Below, one piece after another: positions 43,740 through 55,209 of a stretch of 64,000 nucleotides of DNA (position 1 is its first letter; every line of letters begins with the position of its first letter). Below the pieces are notes generated by a model. That model had not been told where the DNA came from. It was given only the letters and a program-made list of their open reading frames with translations, and did not search any database. Both the position numbers and the translations under genes were made by a program. Origin of the DNA: Adiantum capillus-veneris (taxonomy: Eukaryota > Streptophyta > Polypodiopsida > Polypodiales > Pteridaceae); NCBI GenBank assembly GCA_014529385.2, contig CM043952.1, forward strand, positions 68,083,370-68,147,369, read 5' to 3'.

Positions 43740-46700
43740 CGTAGCATGGTTAAATGGTGATGCTTCATAAATTGAACCTAGCTTAGACAGGTGCTGGAGC
43801 CTAAATTTAAACTAACCTTGCTAGAAGGGAGCTTATGTTTGGACTTTGAGAGAAATAGCATAAGTAATCAATTAGAGCATAGATTAGACATGTGGTGGTG
43901 GCCGGCCTTAGAGACCAAAATCTTAATGAGCTTGGAAAGGTATTTAAGTACTGCAATTTACTTAGTTTTAGTACTCATTAAATGCATAGCTTGACAAAAG
44001 GTGGACCTTACATGGATCCTAATTTCAAGAGGTGTGGTAGACCTTCAAAACAAGCTCATATAGCTTGGACATGTGGTAGACCTTGCATGAAGACTAGTTT
44101 AGACAAGTGTGGTACACCTTGTAACCAACACCCATTTGTTATATTAGCTTGGACAAGTGGTGGACCTTGCTTTTATGTTTCAATGGAGCATATTTTGGAC
44201 AGGTGGTAGACCTTGTTTCTCTCCATGCTTCAATGGAGAGAAACTTTAGCTTGGACAAGTGGTGGACCTTGTTTTTATGTTTTAAAGGAGCATATTTCGG
44301 ACAAGTGGTAGACATAGTTTCTCTCCATGGTTCAATGGAACCCACCTCAGACAAGTGAAGTACCTTGAAACCAAACCCCCATAATACAACCTACTAAATA
44401 GGTTGGAAAATTGGTAGGATATGAAACCATCCATGATAGAGCATAGTATAGGTGAAAACGTAGTGGTCCTTATATCAATTACCCATGCATAGCTTGGACA
44501 AGTGGTGGACCTTGATTCTCTCTATGTTTCAATGGATCCTATCTTGGACTAGAGATATATCTTACTTAGTTCCATGCTTCAATGGATTGTAGCTTGGATA
44601 AGGAGTGGAACTTCAAACAAAACTCCACAGCATAGCATATATTAACAATTCATGGGTTTTATAGAGATTGTCCTGCCTATTTTGGAGAGTTGGTACACCT
44701 TTATTCTCCATTCTTCAATGGATCTGAGGTTGGACAAGCGGAGCTGGAGAAGTGGTCAACCTTAAAATGAAACCTCCCATGCTACAACCCATCATAGATC
44801 GTATATGTAGTGGACCTTGAAACTCTTTTATGTCCCTAGCTTAGAGAAGCATTGCACTCTTGATTATCTCCATACATGAAGGCAAGGTTGGACAAGTGGT
44901 GGACCTTCAAACCAGAATCTCTATGCAATAATAGGCAAGTGGTGGAGCTTGTTTTCTCCTTGTTCCAATGGAGCCTAGCTTAGACAAACAATGGAGCTTG
45001 CTTCTCTCCATGTTTCAATGGATCCTAGCTTAGAAAAGTGGTGGAGCTTTGCTTCTCTCCATGTTCCAATGGACCATAGCTTAGACAAGTGGTAGACCTT
45101 GAAAAACACCCCTCGTATACAACATATTATGGGGTTTTCATGTTTCAATGGCTCCTAGCTTGGACAAATGGTAGAGCTTGCTTCTCTTTATGTTTCAATG
45201 GATCCAATCTTAGCCAAGGGGTGGACCTTGAAACAAGAATCCCCCCCCCCATGTACAACGTATTATGGGTTTTGAAAGCACTGGGAGAAAATAATAGCTT
45301 TGATAAGTGGTGGACCTTGCTTCTCTCCATGCTTCAATGGAGCCGAGGTTGGACACATGTTGGAGAGAAGATGGTTGCCCATGAAATAAGACCATGCATG
45401 CTATAATCAATCATATGTTGTACACATGGTGGACCTTGCAATTGTTTTATATGCCTAACTTGGACAAGTGGAGGACCCTTGATTACCTCCAGATATCAAC
45501 AACAAGCCAAGTTTGGACAAGTGTAGTACCACCAAACCAGAATCTATATGCTACAATAGAGTATAGGTAGGACACGCGATGAACCTTGATATCAAACCAT
45601 CCATGCTACTAGAGATGATAGGTTTCACATGTGGTGGAACCTTGTATCAATGTTCTATGTGTAGTTTTTGACTAGTGATAGACCTTGAAACTAATCCCTC
45701 TAGGCTACAAGAAAAAAGAGATGGATGAGGAGGCTAGACTACTTTTGTTGCATCAATGCATCCCATGTTACCACATATACTATAGGGTTCTTGGATAAGT
45801 GTTGGATCTTGTGTCAATGCTCCATGTCTAGCTTGGACAAGTGGTGGACCTTGGTTCTCTCTATGCTTCAAATGGGCAATAGATTGGAGACACAGTGGCC
45901 TTTTTTTTCCAATGATTTTATTTTTTGGAAACCTTGGAGGCACCATGTAAGAGGCACTCTAAGTCTTCCATACAATGGACCTATTGGACTATAAAATAAT
46001 GATATCTTTCTTTGATATTGTCATTATTTTATGCATAATATTTTCTTCTTTTTGCAGACACAAAGGAGTTAAGTGATATAAAATCTAGATGTATTTCACA
46101 CTATGATTGGCATGAAGATCCTTTTGGGACACCAACTTTTCCTATTCCCAAAGATGTAATTTTCCATATTAACGGTGTGGATTTTGAAGTGCGACTTTCA
46201 TGTATTGAAGGAGCTGGTTATGGGCTATTTGTGCATACTACCCTGGAAAGTGGTTTGACTATTCTAAACTATGGAGGGCATAAGTATAGATTTCAAGACT
46301 GGAAAAAGATATGCAAAATATTTCCAAGAGCTTATAAATATTCTCTTCTAGAGGATCCAAACATAGAAGAAGAGGAAGATCAATCATACATTATTGGTTG
46401 TGTAGAAGAAGGAAACGTGTCGGGCTATATAAATAGTTCTCACAGTACAAATGTCTGTCCCAACGTACGCTATACATTTGATCCAAATTTGCCACCTTGG
46501 CATAAATGCACCTCTTCACACATCAAGTCAGAAGAATATGGCCATGTATGCATTGAGACTATTTGTCAAGTTGAAGCAGGAGAAGAGTTGTTTGCTGACT
46601 ATAACTTTACTTGACATTGTAAAGTATTGTACATGGATGGAAATCTCAAGTACATGCATCATTTTCATTTTTCATGGATGAAATCTCAAGTGAATATAAC

Positions 46701-47115
46701 ATTTGATTATTGTTTAGTTTATGCTCAACGAGAATCTAGAGTGCTCTTATGCTTTGTGTGTTGTCTAACATATTTGACTACCTTGGCCATAGAATCTTGA
46801 TTCTACTCTAGATTTGTGATAAATCTTACCAAAATTTAATCAATGTCTAGGTTGGACAAGTGGTGGGGCTTCAAACATTACTGTCTTAAACAAGTGGAGT
46901 TATCTTACTTGAATAAGTGGTGGCCTTTGAATCCAAATCTAAGCCAAATCTCTAATTATTTTCTTGTAGTCTAGGTTGGACATTTGGTGGACCTTGTATC
47001 CATGTTTCCTCAACAAGGGTGGCTTTTAGTTTTCACTTTAAGTACTCATCTTTAATAAAGTGTAGGATGGAAAATGTTGAGTTAGTAGATTGTATTTTAG
47101 ACAAGTGGTGTTTGG
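43740..47115 (+). repeat. Repeat array 3, sparser and more diverged
   Basis: Plus-orientation copies of the 20-bp word and of the CATGTTTCAATGGA block, spread through the intron before the SET exon and the interval after it. Dense at about 44.1-45.4 kb; last copies near 46855 and 46975. Units are too diverged to give one clear period by eye. Confidence 0.85.
46058..46614 (+). CDS. Alternative 3' exon S: SET-domain C-terminus
   Basis: Starts after TTCTTCTTTTTGCAG (46057) and reads in frame when joined to the donor at 43461 (bridging codon C+AC), giving a protein of about 1041 residues. It contains a compact SET domain: CIEGAGYGLFVHTTLESG, LNYGGHKY, GYINSSHSTNVCPNVRY (a variant of the NHSCxPN pocket with two extra residues) and GEELFADYNF at the end. 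SET proteins transfer methyl groups to protein lysines. Whether this one does is open, because the NHS motif is altered. There is no methionine codon anywhere in the frame of this exon, so it must be joined to an upstream coding exon. A stop (TGA) ends it at 46614. Confidence 0.82.
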
Positions 47116-47256
47116 TGTACGAATGCTGAAAATGGTTGCAAGGATTCTAACAACGACTTTACCTTAAATAAATTTCTTACTAGGAGTTCTACATATAAAT
47201 ATGGTGAATAAAATTCTAGTGGTTTTGAGATACCATTTGTGTGTGTGTTTTCTTAG

Positions 47257-48455
47257 ATTCACAAACTGGGATGGATAACGCTCCTATGGTTCAGTCAACA
47301 ACTATAGAATCCATAGATTCTATGGTTTCTAAAGTGCCCAAGATGGATGATATTTCTATACTAGAGTCTAGTGTTGTGCAACTTGAGCAAGCTTCCAATA
47401 ATGAGAACCAAGAAATCGATGCTTCAAAAATGCAACATACATCAAAAGAGACTGAAAAGTCCACTCACGAGCTATTGCCAATTGGTACTACGTCATGTAG
47501 CGTAGATGTTGAGAAATCCATGCTTACAATTATATTGGATTTAAATGGTCTATTGTTGAAACGTTCCCCTCAACCATCCTCACACCACAACTCAGTGCAA
47601 ATGGATTCAAAAAGATATATTATACTCAGGCCAGGTTGCATCCAATTCTTGAAGACTATTTTACAAAGGTTTAATGTTGCAATTTGGTCGACAGCTACTA
47701 GGAATAATGTGTATCAAATCCTTGCAGCACTAAACAACTTAGCTGAGGATACATTGCCTTTCTTTGCAATTTGGTCGCAAGATGTTTGCTACACCGCTCA
47801 AACTCAAAAATTGTTTAGACCCGACAATCCAAACGTTGAGGCAATGTTCAAGCCTCTAGCCAAAATTGCCATGGGGTTTGAATGTGATCCACAAAGAACA
47901 GTGCTTATTGATGACTCTCCTTACAAGGGATGTATTTCACCAGCAAACAATTGCATTTTTCCACCACAATTTGATGCTGAGAAGATGGTTGACAATATGC
48001 TCTTGGAGGAGCTACTGCCATACTTGATTCAGCTTGATGAGAGAAGGGATGTGCGTGATTTAATTGCTTCTAATCGTTATGGACAACCTATAGTGACAAA
48101 TGATAGTGAATACAAACAAATCATGGAGTATTGGAAGCAGAAAAATGATGTTTGGTCAGCTAAGGTGTTCTTTACAAGAAGAATACCACCTGCAAAAGGT
48201 GACAGAGATGAAACTATCATTGAAGATGCAAGTGACACAAGCCACCGCAATGAAATGAGAAGAGCCCAAATACAAGAGATCTTGGCAAAGGAGCGTACAC
48301 CCATTGAAAGCATGAAGGCGTCACAATTGACCACTTTAGCTAGGCAATTGGGTTGTAACACAAAAGGAGTTTTGAAGGCAACCACAGCAAAGGCTTATAT
48401 AAATAAGGTGAAAGCTGAGAACAATCTTCTAAGGCTGGATAGAAAGCAACCCTAA
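47257..48455 (+). CDS. Alternative 3' exon P1: FCP1/NLI-type phosphatase-like domain
   Basis: The acceptor GTGTGTTTTCTTAG ends at 47256. The first two bases complete the codon left by the donor at 43461 (C+AT), so joining gives about 1255 residues. Translation from an internal ATG (47271) is also possible. After a linker of about 90 residues comes a HAD-fold FCP1 homology domain: TIILDLNGLLLKR at about 47530, VAIWSTATRNNV, and VLIDDSPYKG. In active CTD phosphatases the first motif is DxDxT. Here the second Asp is Asn, so the general acid is missing and activity is doubtful. The C-terminus has a basic, SAP-like stretch (SMKASQLTTLARQLGCNTKG). The stop TAA is one base before a donor (G|GTACTA), giving an untranslated exon from 48550. 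Confidence 0.8.
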
Positions 48456-48549
48456 GGTACTAGTGACATGTCATATATTCTTGATACACATGCTTGAACA
48501 CTCATGTGCATGGTATCTAACAAATCTTTCTTTTTATTCCTTCTTGCAG

Positions 48550-48700
48550 GATCTTACAAAGGATACTACTAGATGGAGCTCAATCAATAGAGATTTTGAT
48601 ATTTTTGCTCAAAATAATGAAGCAGTCACCTACATTTTTTGTTTATCAATTTCTTGAGAGACTTTATTTTAGTTTGTAATCATCAAATGAAATGAAAAGT
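48550..48700 (+). other. Probable 3' untranslated exon after exon P1
   Basis: TTCCTTCTTGCAG ends at 48549, a good acceptor for the donor at 48456/48457. No coding frame continues. The junction is one base after the stop codon, so it should not trigger decay. The end near 48700 is a guess (AATGAAATGAAAAG). From here to about 49.4 kb there is no gene. Confidence 0.45.
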
Positions 48701-49429
48701 ATCTCTTATTAGATTGTTGATCTTTTTCTTGTTCAAACCTTTCAATTGTGATTTATAGTTTTGTTAGCATGAGATTGTGCTTTTTTAGTTTGAAAAAAAC
48801 TGTCAAAGATCCAAGTCTTTTTGGCTTTACTTAAGTTATTAATTGTGAAAGATCCAAGTTTTTTTTCTTTACTTAAGTTATTGATTGCCTATGTAATAGT
48901 CCTTAAAACAATATCGGATGGCTTTCTTGCTCCCATGTCTCACATTGGTCTTTAGGTAAGACAAGTGGTGACCTTGAAAGTATGGTCTCATATCTCGATC
49001 AAGTGAAGAGACATGAAGCTTAAATATCACTACTATGTATCTAGTGTTAAAATCCATCGAGACAAAGACTAGATAGCCAAATTGCAGTCGAGTTTAAGTG
49101 AAAAATCCATTTGAGCTAAGGTAAAACTTATAGTGCCTCATTTTTCTAGGATTCTACCCCATCAAGGAAGTTATAATCTAGCACAAACCAATTAAGACTC
49201 TTTTGGAGCCTAGATAGGACAATTCGTGGAACTTATGAAACTTATTATTGAGTTAGAGTCTAGTTTAGATAAGCAAAAGATCTTCAAACCAGCACTTGGT
49301 CTTACTATTCAATATTCAAAGTCCCTTGAGGCTAACAAATTACATACCCACTTGTAACCTAACTAATGAGTAATTATATAGATCTAAGCAAGTATATATA
49401 ATGAGTCTTCAAACTAATAATCCAAGGGA

Positions 49430-52400
49430 AGAGAGTAGCAAGGTCCACTACTTGTCCAAGCTCAGCTCTAGACAACATAGAAAGATGCTAGTTCTACTAA
49501 TTGTCTAATTATAGGCATGGAGAAATGATAGAAGGTTGACCACTTGTCCAACCTATCATCTCTAGTAAGATGGGAGGTTTGGCCTTAAGATTCACCATGT
49601 AACCAACCTATACATCATTGTATTATGAAGAGTAAAAAAGCAAAGCTCCACCACTTGTCCAAGCTAGTTCTAAAATCCACATGGAGATAAGCAAGCTCCA
49701 CCATTTGTCGAATCTCTCTTCCATTAAAACATGAAAAAACTCATCTATGTTGTACAGGGGGACTTTTTTCCAAGGTCCACCACTTGTCCAAGCTAGGATC
49801 CCTAGTAGCACGAGTGGTTTTGGTCTCAAGATACACCACTTGTACACTCTATGTCATTATATTAAGAAGAACTATGTATTAAGGTCCACCACTTGTCCAA
49901 CCTATAAGGTTATATCTTAAATGGTATCCTTTCTCACCACTTGAAATGCCCATGATATGTTTTACACGGGGGTTTCATTCCAAGGTCCACCACTTGTCCA
50001 AGCTAACTCTATTCAAACATAGAGAGAAGCAAAGGTCCACCACTTGTCCAAGCTAACTCTATTCAAACATAGAGAGAAGCAAAGGTTCACCACTTGTCAA
50101 AGCTAGGCTCCGTTGAAGTATGGAGAGAAGTAACCTCCATCATTTTTCCAAGATAGGTGCCATTCAAACATGGAAAGAATCAAGATCTACCATGTCTCCG
50201 AGATTCTAGGCTCCATTGAAACACCCTAAAACCATGATATTTTGTACATGGGGTGTTTGCATTCAAGGTCTACCACTTCTCTAACGTATTATACCTAGTA
50301 GCATGAGTGATTTGGTCTTAAGATTCACCACTTATCCACTCTATGTCATTATATTAAGAATAACTGGGTGTTAAGGTCCACCACTTGTCCAACCTATAAG
50401 GGTATATCTTAAATGGTATCCTTCACCACTTATCAAGGTCCATCACCACTTTTCCAACCTATAAGGTTATATCTTGAATGATATTTTTCCTCATCACTTG
50501 TAATGTCCATGCTATGTTTTACAAAGGGTTTTGTTCCAAGACCCACCACTTGTCCAAGCTAACTCCATCCACCACTTGTCCAAGATAGGCTCCATTGAAA
50601 CATGGAGAGAAGGATGATCCACCATTTCTCCAAGATAGGTTCCATTGAAACATTGAGAGAAGCAATCTCCACCATGTCTCCAAGCTAGGCTCCATTGAAA
50701 TACCCTAAACCCATAATTTTGTACATGAGGGGTTTACATTCAAGGTCCACCACTTGTCCAACCTATTATCCCTAGTAGCAAGAGTGGTTTTGGTCTCAAG
50801 ATTCACCACTTGTACACTCTATGTCATTATATAAAGAAGAAATATGTGTTAAAGTCCACCACTTGTCCAGCCTATAAGGTTATATTTTAAATAGTATCCT
50901 TTCTCACCACTTGAAATGCCCATGATATGTTTTACATGGGGGTTTCATTCCAAGGTCCACCACTTGTCCAAGCTAACTCTATTAAAACATATAGAGAAAG
51001 AAAGGTCCACCACTTGTCCAAGCTAGGCTCATTGAAACATGGAGAGAAGGAACCTCCACTGTTTCTCCTCCTAATAGGCTCCATTGAAACATGGAGAGAA
51101 ATAAGCTCCACCATGTCTCCAAGTTGCTAGGCTCCATTGAAATACCCAATACCCATAATTTTTTGTACATGGGGGGTTTACATTCAAGGTTCACACACTT
51201 GTCCAACCTATTATCCCTAGTAGGTTTGGTCTCATGATTCACCACTTGTCCACTCAATGTCATTATATTAAGAGGAATTAGGTGTTAAGGTCCACCACTT
51301 TGTCCAACCTATAATGTTATAGCTTGAATGGTATTTTTTCTCACCACTTGTAATGCCCATGACATGATTTACATGGGGGTTTTGTTCCAAGGTACACCAC
51401 TTATCCAAGATAAATCTATTGAAACATAGAGAGAAACAAAGGTCCACCACTTTTCCAAGCTAGGCTGCATTGAAACATGGACCTTAATACCAAATTATTT
51501 CTAGTAGCATGAGTGATATTTTGTACATGGGGCGTTTACATTCAAGGTCCACCACTTGTCCAACCTATTTCCCTAGTAGGTTTGGTCCCAATTTCACCAC
51601 TTATCCACTCTATGTCATTATATTAAGAATAATTGGGTGTTAAGGTCCACCACTTGTCCAACCTATAAGGTTATATATTGAATGGTATTTTTTCTCACCA
51701 CTTGTAATGCCCATGATATGTTTTACATGGGGTTTTTGTTCCAAGGTCCACCACTTTTCCAAGATAACTCTATTTAAACATAGAGAGAAACAAAGGTCCA
51801 CCACTTGTCCAATCTAGGCTCCATTGAAACATGGAGAGAATGATGCTGCACCATTTATCCAAGATAGGCTGCATTGAAACATGGAGAGAAGCAAGCTTTA
51901 CCATGTTTCCAAGCTAGGATCCATTGAAACACTCTAGGGGGTTTTATTTCAAGGCCCACCACTTGTTTAACCTATTATCCCTAGTAGCATGAGTGGTTTG
52001 GTTTCAAGATTCACCACTTGTACACTCTATGTCATTATATTGTGTTAAAGTCCACCACTTGTCCAACCTATAAGGTTATATCTTAAATGGTATCCTTTCT
52101 CGCCACTTGAAATGCCCATGATATGTTTTACATGGGAGTTTCATTCCAAGATCCACCACTTGTCCAAGCTAACCATATTCAAACATAGAGAGAAACAAAG
52201 GTCCACGACTTGTCCAAGCTAGGCTCCATTGAAACATGGAGAGAAGGAACCTCCACCATTTCTCCTAGATAGGCTCCATTAAAACATGGAGAGAAGTAAG
52301 TTCCACCATGTCTCCAAGATGCTAGCTCCATTGAAATACGCAAAACCCATGATATTTTGTACATGGGTGATTTACATTCAAGGTCAACCATTTCTCCAAC

Positions 52401-53300
52401 CTATTATCCCTAGTAGGTTTGGTCTCACAATTCACCACTTTTCCACTATATGTCATTATAATAAGAGGAATTGGGTGCTAAGGTCCACCACTTGTCCAGC
52501 CTATAAGGTTATACCTTGAATGGTATTTTTTCTCACCACTTGTAATGCCCATGACATGCTTTACATGGGGGTTTTGTTCCAAGGTTCACCACTTGTCCAA
52601 GAAAATTCTATTGAAACATAGAGAGAAACAAAGGTCCACCACTTTTCCAAGCTAGGCTCCATTGAAACATGGACCTTAATACCAAATTATTCCTAGTAGC
52701 ATGAGTAATATTTTGTACATGGGGGGTTTGCATTCAAGGTCCACCACTTGTCCAACGTACTTTTCCTAGTAGGTTTGGTCGCAAGATTCACCACTTGTCC
52801 ACTCTATGTCATTATATTAATAATAATTGGGTGTTAAGGTCCACCACTTTTCCAACCTATAAGGTTATATATTGAATGGTATTTTTTCTCACCACTTGTA
52901 ATGTCCATGATATGTTTTACATGGGGATTTTGTTCCAAGGTCCACCACTTGTCCAAGCTAGATCTGTTCAAACATAGAGAGAAACAAACATGCACCACTT
53001 GTCCAAGGTAGGCTCCATTGAAACATGGAGAGAATGATGCTCCACCATTTATCCAAGATAGACTCCATTGAAACATGGAGAGAAGTAAGCTCCACCATGT
53101 TTCCAAGATGCTAGAGTCCATTGAAATACCCAAAACCCCTGATACTTTGTACATGGGGGGTTTACATTCAAGGTCCACCACTTGTCCAACCTATTATCCC
53201 TAGTAGCATGAGTGGCTTGGTCTCAGGATTCACCACTTGTCCACTCTATATCATTATATTAAGAAAAATTGGGTTTCCATATCTAAATGGATCTTTGCTT
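49430..53300 (-). repeat. Repeat array 4, word in the inverted orientation
   Basis: From about 49437 the word appears as its complement (AAGGTCCACCACTTGTCCAA) together with TCCATTGAAACATGGAGAGA. The last plus-orientation copy is near 48958. Units are roughly 400-450 bp and quite diverged. The array fills the interval upstream of exon P2, so a transcript reaching P2 would contain it in antisense relative to arrays 2 and 3. Confidence 0.9.
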
Positions 53301-53611
53301 GGATAAGTGGTAGACCTTGAGACCTAAATACCCATTCTACACTAGAGCATTGGTTAAGCCTTATACACTTCAAGCATACCTTTAACAACAAGTAGTAGTT
53401 ATTAGTTGACTTAAATCTAGTTGAACTCCATGGTATTGAGACTAAGAGAGAGTGTAGCATAAAAAAGAGTCAGGATTTTAATTTGACTTTCTTTCTATTA
53501 ATGAGTAGATCATAGATGGATTTTGGTATCTAATAAAACCTTAGGGTAGACAATGTAAAAATCATGTCTATTGTTGTGTTTGCATTAAGTGTTCTTGTTC
53601 TTTAATTTCAG

Positions 53612-54387
53612 AACCATTACAGAAAAATGGATTGGCTATATGCTGGCATAAATTGAAGAAAACTATTGAATTACCCATCCAACCTCCTCCAAGACCTTGT
53701 CCAAGGAATGAATCACCTCCTTATCACCTACCACTTGCTTTCAAGGACATCAAAAGAGTACTTATCTTGGATCTAGAGGGGTTACTTCTCAAGACAGTTG
53801 AAATGAAACATGGAGATTCTATGCCATCTTGGGCTCAACACATGCGACTTGTGGAGGACAAAGATGAAGTTTATCATGTGGTGCGACCAGACGCACAAAG
53901 TTTTTTGGATTTTTGTGCTGAATACTTTGAGCTATGGATATGGAGTTGCTATAACTTAACAAGGGTGCAACGCATCACACAAAAGTGTTTTCCTGAGCAG
54001 TATACCAAGTTCAAGGTGTTTATGAGTAACAAAAATTGCCAAAATCCAAATATCATGTTAGGATTTACAAGGGTTTATCACAAAAATCTGAGTGATATTT
54101 GGAAGATATTTGAGGATTTGGATGCAAACAATACCTTAATTTTTGATGACACTCCATATAGGGTGATGTGGAACATGCCAGGGACATATCTTATATTTCC
54201 AAAGATGTGGAGGCAAACTTCCGAGCAACTTCAAAACTTCTTGCAGAGAACCATAATTCCATGGTTGGTAGGATGGTTGTATGCAAGAGATAAGAGAGTC
54301 TATACATATAACACAATTGTAAATCAGTATAGTGATTCTGAGACAAATTATGTCCTTGGTGTGTACTTGTCAACACGAAAGCATTGA
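53612..54387 (+). CDS. Alternative 3' exon P2: second FCP1/NLI-type phosphatase-like domain
   Basis: The acceptor TTCTTTAATTTCAG ends at 53611. The first two bases complete the codon from the donor at 43461 (C+AA), giving about 1114 residues if joined. The domain begins almost at once: VLILDLEGLLLKT at about 53757, VVRPDAQSFLDF, LWIWSCYNLTRV and TLIFDDTPYRVMW. The catalytic first motif is D-x-E rather than D-x-D. The first methionine in frame lies after that motif (in TVEMKHGD), so the exon needs an upstream coding exon. It is related to exon P1 but clearly diverged. The stop TGA at 54387 overlaps an AATAAA signal starting at 54386. Confidence 0.8.
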
Positions 54388-55200
54388 ATAAATATGGCTA
54401 TAAGATGCTTTTTTTATTCTAGTGTGTATCTTTCAACATTTGTATAATTTGATATAGTCTTTTTTTTATATTATAAAAGGTGTGTCAATTTTATGAACAC
54501 TTGAATGGAGTGCACCCTACTCTAAGGGGACTTCAATGTACTATTGGAGTGCATCCTATTGTAAGGGGACTCTGATGTATTGCTAGAGTGCACCCAAATT
54601 TTTGGGGACTCATTTTTTATTTGATTGGGGCCTATGTTGGGTCATATAGTAAAAGAAATTCATTTTTTGTCAATTCATATCGAGGTTGCATTTATTTGGA
54701 ACTATGAAAGAATTGATGTTTGATGTCAAAATAAAACTTGTAAGTGTGGATCAGAGAATTCATGGACTTTAAATATGTGAGAGGGATCTTTTTCTTGGGC
54801 ACAAATGTTTGCTTCAAGAATTTTGTCATTACATACTTTATGTGAAAGAGTTTTAGAACCTAAAAGACTTTGAAAACAAAACTATGGAATCTAAGTGCAT
54901 GTATTCTTGAATGGCTTGAAAGTTGATGTATACATGCATGTCGCCTTGATGAAGATTTAGATCTGACAAGATGGAAAGATATAATTCTTGGACGTTACCT
55001 TTGTCAATTTGGTAATAACATATTTAACTTTCTTTTAATATGGGTGGAAAATATATTATTATGTGCATTTGGAAAATATATTATTATGTGCATATTTAAC
55101 TTTCTTTTAATATGGGTGGAAAATATATTATTATGTGCATTTGGAACCTAATTGCTTGACCTTCAAACCAAGATTCCTATGTTATTTTTTCATATACTTT
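54388..55200. other. Downstream region of exon P2 with small tandem repeats
   Basis: AATAAA starts at 54386. Three diverged units of GAGTGCACCCTACTCTAAGG type lie at about 54508-54610. A block of about 75 bp around TTAATATGGGTGGAAAATAT occurs twice at about 55020-55145. I see no gene here. Confidence 0.6.
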
Positions 55201-55209
55201 TTTATACTG

